Below are positions 27,715-40,100 of a DNA stretch of 64,000 nt, one piece after another. Source of the stretch: Patagioenas fasciata (lineage: Eukaryota > Chordata > Aves > Columbiformes > Columbidae). How positions within the stretch are numbered: the stretch's first letter is position 1; the number at the start of each line of letters is the position of its first letter. Location of the stretch: assembly GCF_037038585.1 (NCBI RefSeq), contig NC_092524.1, positions 46,709,001 to 46,773,000 on the forward strand. The letters run 5' to 3'. Under the pieces are notes generated by a model. The model ran no database searches. It was not told the DNA's origin and worked only from the letters and a program-made list of their open reading frames with translations. Both the position numbers and the translations under genes were made by a program.

Positions 27715-27727
27715 CCCCCCCCCCCCC
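27715..27727 (+). repeat. Poly-C tract
   Basis: Run of 13 C. Confidence 0.85.
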
Positions 27728-28189
27728 ATGGACAGTCAGAGCAATTGAATTAAAAAGAAATTTCAGGATGGTTTTAAGAAAAAGTTGTGTTAATGGTGAA
27801 ATTTTCTCCTCCTGTTGGTCCACTTGTCATTTAAAGCACTTGGGCAAAGCAGTGGAAGCAGTTGCTGGGCAAGCCTCAGGTGAACTGACTAATTTGGTAA
27901 GTCATTTTCAACTTTGGTGATTTGTGAATTCAGGCATTAAAATTGTGTTAATACTCGTCAACAGGCTTTTCTAAGCATCTTTTCCTGTTCATGCAGGTTT
28001 GATGCATGCTGCCCAGCAAATGACAAGAAATATATGGTCAACTGTGTAGATATACTCTTTAAGAAAATGCCCCTGGAAACATCTGTGTGTATATATGCAC
28101 GCATGCGTCAATCCATACTGTACACAGAAACTACAGGCATTGACCTATGCAAACACACACCAAATTATCGCTTCCTATAAACAAATTAG

Positions 28190-28530
28190 CATGCTTTAAA
28201 AGGTGAAAAGCTCTATAAAATTGTCTGCCCTGTTGTTTATGGTGTGAACGGAGGATGCACTACATTACAGAGGAGCTCACATTTCTCTCTTCTCCCCCCC
28301 TCTCTAGATGGACGTGTGCTCCGTCCGTTTCACCATTGTTCCTGCCAGCCCGATCCCAGCAGGGGTTCTCTAATTAGCAATCTCTTCATTTCCAATCAAA
28401 GCACAAAGCGGCCCCAAAAGCCTCTCTTTATGAGGGAGCTGAGCGGTGGCTGGGGACGTGGAGTGGGATAATTGCCTTCGCCACTGGCAGCAGTAAGCAG
28501 CCTGGCTAATTCATTATTGTAATAACTTTG
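28190..28530. promoter_or_regulatory. Candidate conserved enhancer
   Basis: The block has the composition of a conserved non-coding element: retained CpGs, CTAATTAGC (homeodomain palindrome), CATTGTTC (SOX-like), AATCAAAG (TCF/LEF-like), TTAGC-type cores and a final TAATTCATTATTG. Long frames here lack coding signals. Inferred from motif density and not from alignment. Confidence 0.4.
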
Positions 28531-31500
28531 CTTGTCCTTGGGGAGGGGGGGCTAGGGTGAGGAGGACTGAGCCTGGTGGTGCTAGCTGAGGACAGGGGGA
28601 AGGGGGAATCCAGCCAGAACTGAGGTAGAAGATGGGAGCAATTGGCAGGAAAGGAGAAACTATTCAAGATTTTTCTGTCTGTCCCCCTAAGTAATTGGAG
28701 GGTGATGTTAATTTGTGCCATGACAGCCAGTGCTCCCTGAGCAAGACTGCTAAGGGCAGCCTTCTGCTCTGCCCTTGTCATGTTCTGAGAGAGGGCCGTC
28801 TGGAAAGGTATGTCACTTGGCCCCAGGACTGCTGGTGATGCTGGGGCTTGGTAGGTGAGGAAGACTCGGGGGTTGCCTCTCAGTCCAGGTATGAAAAGTT
28901 GACACTTAAGCATTGAGATAAGGTTGAATGACTGAGCTGCCCACACCCAGAAGGTTTTGGCTTTCGGTGAAGCACAAGAAGTTACCATTCCTTGAGCAGA
29001 GACTGCATGTTGTATTTCTTCAAAGGGGTTGGGAGCTGGCAAATCCTGTGGCAGAGCTTTGTTCTTAACTATTGTCTCTTTAAAATACCTTTAATCATTT
29101 ACCTGTGTTCATGTGGGCTTTGGCTTTGATGGAGCTGTGTTGCTTTTTGGTAGCAATCACGGCTCTGCTCTTGCAAACAGACCCACCAGGCTGAGATGCC
29201 AGCAACTGCCAGAGCTGCTAAAGGAAACAGGCAGTGGTGGTGATGACTTCCTCTTAGTTGAAGAGAAATGTCTCTGTGGAAATTGTGGCAACCAATAGTT
29301 AGAGTCACACAGTGCCTAGACTCTTCAAATGAATTGTTTTCTTTCCTTGTGTTTCCAGCTGCTCAGGAATCCCTTTCCTGATTGTTTAAGAGGCTATGGA
29401 TCTTAAAGACCTTTTGGTAGATAAATTTGGGACAGGCATTTCAAAGGGCTGAAAGACATCTGACATACTGGCATAAGGTTGACAGGATACCAGAATATGG
29501 GTAAAGGTGGATGAATTGGAATAACAATGGGCAGTTTAGTCTTGACTTCACTTCTAGTCTGAGACCCTAAATTGTTGCATTGTTAGCAATTGCTTGTGGA
29601 GAGGTAAGAAATTGTGGCACCGGGCATGAGAAGGAATATTAATGATCCAATTTCCAGCTGGGTTCCACTTCAAGGCCTCGCTGGGTGATGTGCATTTTTA
29701 ATCATAACAAAACCGGAACAAGAAGGAGTTGTTTGCAGCAAGGCAGGTCTGCGTGGGGAGCCACAGAGTGTGACACCATCTCAGACCTTTGCCTGCTGCT
29801 CAGAGGAGGCAGTCACACAAGGCTGCTGTGCTTGAGTGCCACCACAAACCAGGTTGAACTGTTGCCACATTAAAAGCTGGATCACTTCTAGAAATGGACC
29901 GAGGAAGGAGTCTATTAATTGTCTTGAATGGCCTAAAGCTCTCGACCAGAAGAAATCACTGAATTTGACTGGAGCTTTGAATCAAAACTGGCCATGATCC
30001 AAAAAGGACAGAAATAGAATTGCTAGATGCTAGACAGCATTGTGCTGTAGCCATGCTGAATTTCCTTCTAGCTTTCGCAGTCTTGATTCTTTCTGTGGTA
30101 GAGTCTTCCCACTTGTTTGTGTTTCTGGAAAGTGATTTCTCTGACTTTCAAGGGCACGCAGTTTGGCTGAACGATGTGCCCAACACCAAGACTGCTTTGA
30201 TCCTTTTAGTCTGAGAGACACAGAGTTTGAGGGAATCTGGGAGAGCCCTGGAGGTTTTCTTTGTCCTCTCAGGCACTTTTCATTCTGAGCTTTCAGCCAC
30301 AGAAGACTTCGCTGTACTTCTTTGGGACCCCATCATCATGTGGTTCAAGCAACCAGTAGGAGTTGCTGTTGAGGGGCATGAAGCTTCCCTGCCTCAGGCT
30401 AAGTACTCTGTGATCATTTAGAACTGGGGTCATCAAGCTCTGTGCTTGATACACATTTGAGAATGTGCCAGCTATGTACCCTAACTTACCTGCTAAGCTT
30501 CAAGCTCTGTGTCTTGGGGCAGGTCCCTCTTTACTTCTCCTTCATCTTTTACTCTGTCTTGGTGACTTGTGTACCTGCTTTGTCTGTAGGGTTAAATGGC
30601 TAATAGTCACACCACTATTTTAGTCTCACAGTTGTCTAGTGTATGTGAGAATATGGTGCAGAAGTACAGCCTTTTTGTGGCAGAGATCTCTGACACAACT
30701 CTGGGGAAGAAACAGCAGCAGCTTAACTTTCTCAATGCAGGATGTAGAGTGCACACTAAGCAGGACAGTCATCCCACCTAACAGAGGGCAGATAAGTATC
30801 GAACACATACTCTCTCCGTACACTGCATTAGTTCTGGGAGGAATAAATACTTGTCTAACATCCCCTCAAGTGTATATTAAGGCCAGAAGTAAGTACTCTT
30901 TCCTCTTGGAGTTCTCAGCAGCCATTCAGTTGCTCCCCTACATGTTAGTGGTAACCCAAACAAGGGAAGAGGGCTGATGTACTGCATGCCTGGCTTTTGT
31001 AGCATCATGTTTTGTGTATTTGGCAGAGGAAAGAAGGATGGTGTTTGATATCCCAGAACTCTTGCTCATTATTTTCGAGTAAACAAGGTGGGGAATCTGG
31101 AAGAGACATGAGTAAACTCCTGTCCTGGTTTTTACCCCATTAAACTGGGAGCTAGTGTTCTCTGGGATGGGTTGTGCTGACGCAGCCACCTGTATTGTGC
31201 TGGCTGGGATTAGAGCATTGCTGCAGACAGATGGGACACTTCTGTCAGAGAAGGGGCTTCTGAAAGATCACAGACACCTGCAAAACCAGAGCCAGCAAGG
31301 CCACTTGTGTCTGCCCCAGCTCATGCCTGCTATTGTGCCAGGGGATATTCCAGCAGCTTAAAGACTTCTCTTTTGCTTAGGAATAGAAGTTCCATGATTG
31401 GCACAAGAGCTGTTTCACCTGAGGAAGGGAATTCAGTGAAGTGGCTGAGGAGGGAGTGGGCATGGGAGGAGTTGCCTTTCAACATCCACAGTATATGCTG

Positions 31501-31979
31501 TCTCAGGTCTAAGTGCCATGGTTGGAGGACAGAGAGAGGGGTTGGAACATGTTGTGTTCGTGCAGCAAGTCTGGCCCTGAGAGAGGCACCTTTCCACTTG
31601 GCAAAGCTGCCTTGCTGCTGCTGCTTGACACCCAAGCAGCTAATGTGCCTCCTTCACAAAAGGCTTTGGTTTGAAATGTTGAAAACTGCAATTCTGTGTG
31701 TGCATATGTGGGTGTGAAGGGGTGGAGACTGAATGGGCAGTGGTCTCCTCCTGCTGAGGGAGGGGGCTGCCAAATGGAAATAGCTTACTGTGATTTTACA
31801 GATGCTTTTTGGGGAAGATAGATACCATTTGCTGAGATAGGTGTTTGTTGCCCAGGCAAAACTCCCAGGGTATTTACAGCAGCTCTACACAGTCTCTGTG
31901 TGTGCGGTAGGTTTGCGTGTGTGCATGTACATGCTTGTGTATGCCTTTATTTCCATGCTCCAGCTGCCTGCCTCTGATT
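28531..31979. other. Non-coding flank
   Basis: Nothing recognised beyond scattered open frames of up to 178 codons without family resemblance. A weakly MIR-like string (GTGTCTTGGGGCAGGTCCCT) occurs near 30,510 but is too short to call. Confidence 0.6.
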
Positions 31980-32260
31980 TAAGGGCAGGTTTTATTCCCC
32001 AGATGCCTCAGGGCTCCTCTTTTCTGATTGCATTAAAGTCTCCGTAATTCTCCCCTCATTAATGATTGGCATATTTTTACCTCTCACTAAAGGAGCTTGG
32101 AGGCAACTCCCGTGGGGCCCTGCTCGCCAAATGAAACAATTTCATCCTGCTCCAGAAACGCATTAAAAAGGGTTTGTTAGGATCTTATCGCTAGTTAGGG
32201 AAAGCTAATCAAATTACTTCTATTTATTAGCTGCCACAGCAATGTGTCATTCCATCAAGT
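31980..32260. promoter_or_regulatory. Candidate conserved enhancer
   Basis: Dense homeodomain-type cores occur within 200 bases: CATTAATGATTGGC near 32,057, CATTAAAAAG near 32,161, GCTAGTTAGG near 32,190, GCTAATCAAATTAC at 32,204-32,217 and TATTTATTAGC near 32,221. No coding potential was recognised. Confidence 0.35.
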
Positions 32261-32749
32261 ACAGGTTCTGGGACAGACAGGGATTGCATGGAGAGCTCTG
32301 TGCATCCAGTGCTGATGCCTTGTTCTGCACAACAGCATCTCTTGCCAAGGGAGGCCACAGGGCCAAGAGAGGCTGTGAACTTCCCAGCACCAGTGCTTTT
32401 GCCACCATTCCCAGCAAGACCTTCCCTCTGCTGCCCTTCTTCACTCGTCTTTTCCAGGGGAGTCTCCAAAGTCCCTTCCCAGTAGCACTTCTGAGCTTTT
32501 ACCTTTAAGCTTGTTGCTTCTGCATTTGGTTGATCGCTTCTTGCTGTTACTGTTTTGCTATGAACTGTTCGTTTTGAGATGGTTTGGGTTTTTTGGTGAG
32601 ATTAACTCTGTATTAAACCAGTACATCAATTATTTGCTATTTCATTTCTCTTTGGGACTGAGCTGACAAAGGGGACAGTGCGGCAGGCTTATGACAATTT
32701 AGAAAATAATAAATATTAATATTTTTTTATTTTATGAGGTTTTTAGAAA

Positions 32750-32817
32750 ACTTTTTTTTTTCAAAGTTTTTTGTTTGATTTTGTTTAGTTTTTGTTTTGT
32801 TTTGTTTTTTTGTTTTA
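32750..32817 (+). repeat. (TTTTG)n-type low-complexity tract
   Basis: T-rich DNA with spaced G, mainly TTTTG units. The minus-strand frame crossing it encodes a Lys/Thr/Gln-rich run typical of such repeats. Confidence 0.8.
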
Positions 32818-33879
32818 GTCTGGAAAAGTAAGTAAAATTGGAGGAGCAGAAAAGAAAACAACTGAGGCTTTATAGAATGAGGTTCCAAGGACTTAACTGG
32901 GACTCTGAAAAGAGCACCAGCTATTGCTGGACTGATGCTGATGGCGTGAGCCATAGTGGTTTGTGGAGCAGAAGGTGTGAAATCAGACAGATAAAAGCTC
33001 ACTGTTTTATTGATTCCACATGTGGAACATGCATTTCCCTCATGCACATACACAGTGCACTTGTATTTGCAACCATATATGCACTCCTGTTCTTGCACAT
33101 GATCCTAATTACCAGTGTGACTGTACCTCCTGTAGGCTTGCTCAAAAGGGACATGAAGGCAGGTACCTAAGGTGCACTTTCAAAATGTAGAAACTATAAA
33201 TCGACTTCCATCTCTTTACTGTTTCTTTCATCTTGAAACTAAGAGCAACATAATCTCTGGTGTTTTGGACAAATATGAAATTGCCAGTGAAAATCGGCTT
33301 GTTTCCATATAAAGCTGATTTCATGTTAGGGGAAAAAAGTAAAAACCCACAAAAATAAAACCACTTAGTGGATATATTTGCATGAAGTGTGTCTAAATAT
33401 AGCTATGGTGATTCAAGATGATGATATTGCTGTACGTTTCATGTAAACCTTTGCTGTTTCATTTTGTGCATACCAAGAATTTCACCTTAGCACGAAATCC
33501 TGGGAGAACAGTGAAAACATGCTCTTCCCCTGAATAAGTGTCTATGTGAACACAGGAGTGTGCACATCATGTGTGGTGTTGGTTTCACCGTGGGAAAGTT
33601 TGTGCACACTCTGTGTGTGCATAGGAATGATGGAGCAGTTAGAGGTTTGACAGCATTCTGGCACTGCAAGCAATGATTTCTGGAGCTTGGGTTGGTGTGG
33701 AGCAGGCAGGTGCCCCAGCTACCATCACTGTGTGAATCCACTTTGCAGTGTGAGTGGTTGCAGGGGTGCTGGGTGCTGTTGCTGGGAGCAGTAGCATGGC
33801 AGGACTGGAGGGGGAGCCCAGCCCCACCACCCCACACAGTGAGCCATGCTCCAGCATCCTCATTATCCACACAGTTCAA

Positions 33880-34160
33880 AAGGCAGTCCTGAGCGGTCCG
33901 TCACGTCCCACAAAAGGCTGTATCGATTGGTCTGTTGGAGCATTTCCCGGGGTCCTTTATATCTCTTTGCCTCGTCGTCAGTAATGAAGAGGCCGAGCGC
34001 AGAGAGAGTCAGCAGACTCCCAGCTGCTGGGATTTCTTCATCTTCTCATCAGGATTTTAATTAGACACGTCCGAGAGGGCAGCACCGTGTGAGGGCGGGC
34101 GGGAGCTTTATCAAGCAGGCCACATCTTTAATTACTGTTTACTGACAGATAACAAGGGAG
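33880..34160. promoter_or_regulatory. CpG-retaining candidate enhancer
   Basis: This intergenic block keeps an unusual number of CpGs (CGGTCCGTCACG, TCGTCGTC, CGAGCGC, ACACGTCCG, GGGCGGGCGG) while its flanks have few. It also holds TATCGATTGG, a TAATTAG homeodomain core (34,058-34,064), CTTTATCAAG and AGATAAC (GATA-type), and CTTTAATTACTG. CpG retention suggests an element unmethylated in the germ line. Confidence 0.4.
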
Positions 34161-37100
34161 GGGAGGTGGCAGTAGAGATGGTTGTAGGGGGAAGCAGGGA
34201 AAGGATGGCTGTTCCTAGGGTGTGCGCTCTGCAAAGAAGGCCTTTGCTAGCGATTGAGTGGAAATGGTTCCCCCCCTCCACATCCTGCCATGCTGTTTAC
34301 CTGTTGTCAGAGTAAAAAAGGTTCCCCTTGCCCCTTTCCTAGGGGGCAGAAGACAGATCTGAAAGGTGTTAAGTGGTAAGGGCCAGAGACACAAGGAATG
34401 AAAAGTGTAAGTTTGGTTAGAGAAAAATGAGAGAGCTGTCTCCTCTAAGCTGCCAAGATCCTCAGCTGAGCTGTCCTGTGCCTTCGCAGCCTTGGGCAGC
34501 CCTGTGGGTTTTCTGACACTGCACAGTAAGAAGCAAAATGATTTTCTTCTCTTTCAGTCTGGAGTTGGCAGCCCTCCTCCCTCCCACCACCACTGTTGCT
34601 CTTTTGTCCAAAAGAAATAATCTTCTGCCTTTCCATGAGTTCTCAGCATCAGTGGTATGACAGCAGTCTGCCTGCTGCTGCTGTTGCAGACATCCTGCTC
34701 TCTCATGGGCCAGCTGTATCTTTAGCCGTCCCTCTTCTGTCTGGCCCCAGAATCTACATCTCCCTTCAGCTTTTGTCTCCCTCCCCTTAAAGTGCTTTTT
34801 GGACACCAGTTGTAACCCAGCTGCTGTGTCCCGATGGTTCATATCCCTGTTTTTAGTTTCATGGGGCTGCCCCCTGACTGGTTTGTGTTATCCCAGAGAA
34901 GGGTGTTCACAGTTCCCACCAAACCAAGTGGCTGGGCCAGACTGCTGTGGTGGATCACTGCTCCCTGCCTCAGCCAGCACACGGGGTGCCTGCACAGGAG
35001 TGCAGCAATTGGTGTCCACATGAGTGATCCTTTGGTGAACTGAGCTCAGCAGCCTGTTGCTCTCCAGAAGTTTACTCTGAAGATCATGCCACAGTCTTGG
35101 CTGTGTTTGTATGCACTATAAGGTAGTAGATACTTCCAAAATACTGTTGGCATCCCAGCCTGGAAGGCAGCCTGTGCCAGAGCTTGCTTTCCCTTGGTGC
35201 CAACAGGCTCCCACTGCTCTGTGCCGAACAGGATCTGGAGGATGTGCCTGGGATCAGCAAGGACTCGGTAATTGGACTGTTGTTCTTTCATTTTGCTACG
35301 GAGTAGCGAGCAGATTATAGAGCCCACACATTATAGATTTCCTGTCATCCCTCATGAATCAAGCTCCACTGTCTTATTTACTGTCGGCCAAGGCCTGTGA
35401 ATAACATCACCAAGGCATACACTCTCACGCAGTTGTGCAAACACACGGTGCAGACCAGTTGCATGTGCTTTGAGCTGTCAGTTCACCTTTCCCCTTCACA
35501 CCACCTATGGTAGAGAAGGAACCTCTGTTTTCTGTCTTCACAGAATGGCTCCTGGCTTCCCTGGAAGCTCACAGTTTGTAACACGGGAGGCAAATCTGCA
35601 TTATCCGAATAATATTAAGTCCCACTTTTTTAACTTTGACATTTCTAGCTACAGCCTGGGCTATTCTGTACACTGTTATATCCACATGCACCAAGGATGC
35701 AGACTTCCAGATTCCTGGGAGCTGTTTCATATGAAATCTGGCCACTCTTTATGGTTTGTCAGTGAGAAAAGATTGGTTTGTGCTCAAGGCACAGCACTGG
35801 AATTCAGGACCATAGGTACAGCTCTCAGCTTCATCAAAGACAGCTAAGAAATTTTGTTTCTCTAGCTAGTAGTATAGTGAATGTAAGCTAGCCTGCTAGT
35901 TGCAACCTTGTTCCTTGCTGTAGGTATTCATAAAAAAAATCTGTGGCCTTCCAAGTGATAAGCTTGGAGACCCAGAAATTAAGTTAGAGGGACTAAAATG
36001 CTAATTTGTTTCTGTTAGGCAGGTTAATATTTCTGTTGTGGAAATCTAGATATTAGGCAAAGTCTGGGAAATATGTCTTCAAATAGTAAGAGGCTTTGTC
36101 CAAGATGAAGTTATTAAGCTATTTGCTATGTCTGTTGTTGACAGAGCTCGAAGTAAATGGGCTTTGATTGCAATGTGGGAGATTTCAGTTTGATGTTAGA
36201 AACTTTTATTAGCAATGATGCAGGAGCATTAGAACAGAATGAGAAGGGCTGGAAAAACATCTGTCAAAAATAATGCTGCTATAGCTGATCCTCCATTGGG
36301 ATGGAGGGGTACACCAACAACCTGACCTGGTCCTAGCAGACCGTGAAATGTTAAGACATGTATAATCTTGTGTCTAGATGATGCAAGCTTGAGATGGGTG
36401 CAGGTGTGTATATCGAATAAGCAGTAGCATCTGTAAGCTACCAGGATAGTGTGCAAAGGAGTATAAGCACTCCAGTTTCCTTCAACGGCCTACCATCCCA
36501 GTGCTAACGTATCCAATGATGGTAAGTTTAAAAAGAGATAGCAGCAGCACTCTTTCTTGCTTAACCAGCTTCCTTAAGTTTTATCTTCATTTTCACTGCC
36601 ATGTACAACAAAGAGAGGAGTAGCACCATCTTTTTTTACTAGTGCTTCCTGTAAAATTTAGTTTCAGTTGTTCATACCACTGCCAAGCTTAAATCATTGC
36701 TGTAAACACCTTTTATGCCTCTGATAGACTTGTTTCTTTGGAATTTTTTATTAAAGTAGGGAGTATGTCATGTTCTTTAATTATGCCTTCCTTCCTTCAA
36801 CTTGAAAACGAATAAAAAAGATTCCTCTTTGCAAAGCTCTAAATCAGCTTGTGTTTTGGAGCCAGACTGCAGGAACAGCTGGGGCTGTGTTGGGGCAAAG
36901 GCAATGCCAGGAAGCGGGGCCACCGAACAGTAGTGGAAAGACAAGGCAAGGGGAGCTGGGCAAAAAAGGCAAGGAAGGGAAATAGTTATAAGCAACTGTT
37001 GAACAAGGAGGGTGGGGCTGTGGAGTGGGGGAGAGTGGTGTTTGGAGGGGTAAGATGAGAGCAAAGGAAAGGGATGGGGTGAGAAGCCAAAGACAGTCAA

Positions 37101-40100
37101 GAGAAGGTGATGGGCTGGGATGGTCTAGAGAGGAGAGAGCAAGATGCATGACTTGTGTTGAATGGTTGGAAGAGTCTCTGAATCATTATTCCTCAGCTGT
37201 CATCAGTGTCTTAAATACACCCAGTGTTTTATGCTCCTCATGCTAGCCTTCACAAAGGAGGATGAGCTACCTTTGCAGCCCATTTACTGTGTTACCTTGG
37301 TTGTAGTGGTCCATGTGATGGATTCATCTGTTCAGATAATCCACAGAAGTGTCATTGTGATGCTTCATGAGCGAAATTGTTTGCTGTAAAAGAAACAACA
37401 AACTCCATGAAAAGGGCACTTTGAAGGGTGCTAACGCAAGAACTGAAAGCTGGGGGAAGACCAGTTATCCTCTGCATGCACACCTGTCTACCCGACTGGG
37501 TGTCTTATAAAACTCATGTTTTAGCTACGTCACCATCTGCTGTTTCTTCCACAGGACCCCTGCCTCATTCACTGCATGCAGTGGACCTGCTCTGAGATAA
37601 ATCAGAGTTGCACAGGGAAAGAGACCATCTGTAGGACCCCTGCCTCATTTGTCAGGTGTGTATCGAGTGAGACAAGGGATGGCAGGAGAGAAAGTGAAGC
37701 TTTAATAGCTGAGCCAGTGAAATTCTGACCTGCCAGCTGACTTTTTGTCTGTGACCATTTCTATAGGATGATTTTCATGTTTTTTGAAGCAGCTGTTGTG
37801 CCAGGGGTTGTTTAATTGTGCATTTCTTATTTTATAGGGGACCTTTTTGATTCCAAAGGACCTGCTTTACAGAAACACTGAGTGCTTACAGCTGCAAATG
37901 AAGTGAATAGGAATCCACTGAACCCAAAGTGCTGTACAAGCACAGATCAATCAGGCTGTTGGTGTTTCAGACTGGGCACCTAGAATTAGCAAATACCTTT
38001 TAATACACTCTTCAGTCATTCGCCTGCATAATGAAAATAAAAATACCTCCTCCTCTCATAGAGATGTGTGAAAATAAATGATCTTGGGCTGGTGAAGCTC
38101 TTGGACAGTGTAATGATAAGCCCACAGAAAAACACATAAGGAAATGACTAAATCTCTAGAGCCAAGTTTGAATAATGTGTGGTAAATAAGGCCTGAGGCC
38201 ACACACTGAACAATGAGTAGAAACCAGCATCTCAAATAGCTGCTCATTACATGGGAACAATCCCTTCTGAGTGCAGTCTGAGACAGGGTACTGTGGAAAA
38301 AATATGATCATGTAATTAAGGTCTATAAAATAATGCATATGTACATGAGGGCTAAGAGAATTTCTCACAAGTAAATGCAATTGTGGTATTTCCTAATTCT
38401 TGACTTCATTTGTAGTCTGCCCTGTTTAACATACAGGTTTTTTGTTTGTCTTTGTTTCATGGGTCCTGTCATACTTTGCAGATTTATGTGCTGTAAGATG
38501 GTGTTGTCCTAGCCTCTCCATTTGGATTAAGTGTTGCCATTTTGCGTAGTTGCAGATCAGCTAATTGCAGGTAGTCAAAACCTGCTCATCTCATATATTA
38601 TGTATTCCACAAGTTGTAATCTCTATTGAGGTGCAGATTTGTGTGAGTGAGAAAGGCAGATCTGACCCTGTAATTTGCCATCGTGAGCAAAACTGACACC
38701 CAGATGCTGCTGTTCTTAACAGTGAAGGAATGTGGGATATTTGAGATCTTACAACCTGCTACCAGTAATTAAAATAATAAAAACCCCAGTCATTTTCCCA
38801 TGCAGCAATATGCAAGAGAGGAGAATGTCACTAGGGCTACAAAATTACTTTTAAAGTCTTTGCTGTAATGGGTGGAGGAAGACTGGCAAAGCTTAAGCTC
38901 CTAGTGAAAGTATGCAGAAATTTGATTCTCGAAAGACCTAATTTTAAATAACCACATTTTTGATGACTGATTATGTGCATGTTTAGGATAAAAATACATA
39001 ATGACTGTAATGGTAATGGAGTAGTGTTAAAAACTATCAAGTTGAGAAGTTGAGTGTTAATGGTGCTGGGATAATCAGTGTCCAAACCTAATGCCGGTTA
39101 ACCTTTCCACAGCATGACTGGTATTTGCTGTAATTCCAAGGAGGAATGCCATGGATAATTAGAAAAAGTGGAGCTGTGACATGTACCCCTGACATTTGTT
39201 TGTAGGAAGTAGAATTGTCTATTGCAAACACCTAAGAGACATAAAATCTTTTCCTCTTATATTTTCCCCTTCTTTTCCCCAGTCTCAAACACTGGAAGAA
39301 TTCTTTGGCCTTGTTAGGCTGCATAATGTGATGCCTCTCTCAATGATGACTAGTATCACTGTTGGCCAGACTTGGAAAGCACTGGTTCCCCCATGTGCTG
39401 CAGATAATGGTTCATTCTGGAAATTAAGTAAGCCAAACATATCAAACATATTTTAATCTGTGTAAGAAACTGAAATGAGTGTCCTTTTGCAGTGGTTTAA
39501 CTGCTCAGTTTTAACAGCTTCATCAGACAAATGTATTTTATGGTTTAAAGAGGGCAAAACACAAAGTAATGCAGGGTACCCAAGAGAGGGAACTCTAACA
39601 AAAATATCTTCAGGCAGAGCCTGACAATACTGGCCAAAGGAGAGAGGAAAGGGCAACTAAAAAAATGCAACAGTCTGTTCTCGTAGTGGTCAGACAGCAA
39701 GATGCAACACATGTGCTGGGTGGGAGCCATCAGTGAAAGCTGGTTTCCCCACAGGGTATGCAGACCTGGACCATCCAAGTAAGCGGGGTCTGGGATAAAC
39801 AAATGTTGTGCCAGACACATTAGCAGAGCTAGTCTGTTTTGCAGAGGTGCCTGATCTCACTTGGTGTGCTTTCAACACTTTCTTCTCTGAATCTTAGGGT
39901 GCAATATAACCATTATGATTTAATCCTAACTGCTCTGTTCTCTGCATATGATGCAACCCTGGGATATTATTTCTAACTCACACAAATGGGAAGCTGAAGA
40001 CACAAAGTGGCAGTTTGCCATGTGCACAGCTCCTGAGTGTGCAACCTCTGCCACACACCTCTGTGTCCCTTCAGTGGGAGAAAGGAGAGAGGCTGTGGGG

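Noticed and set aside
28506..29042. 178-codon minus-strand ORF
   Set aside because: No family resemblance; ends in low-complexity Ser/Pro sequence from a G-rich tract.
34655..34705. CTG-rich imperfect hairpin resembling a microRNA precursor
   Set aside because: The stem is short and explained by CTG/CAG repetition; no conserved miRNA seed recognised.
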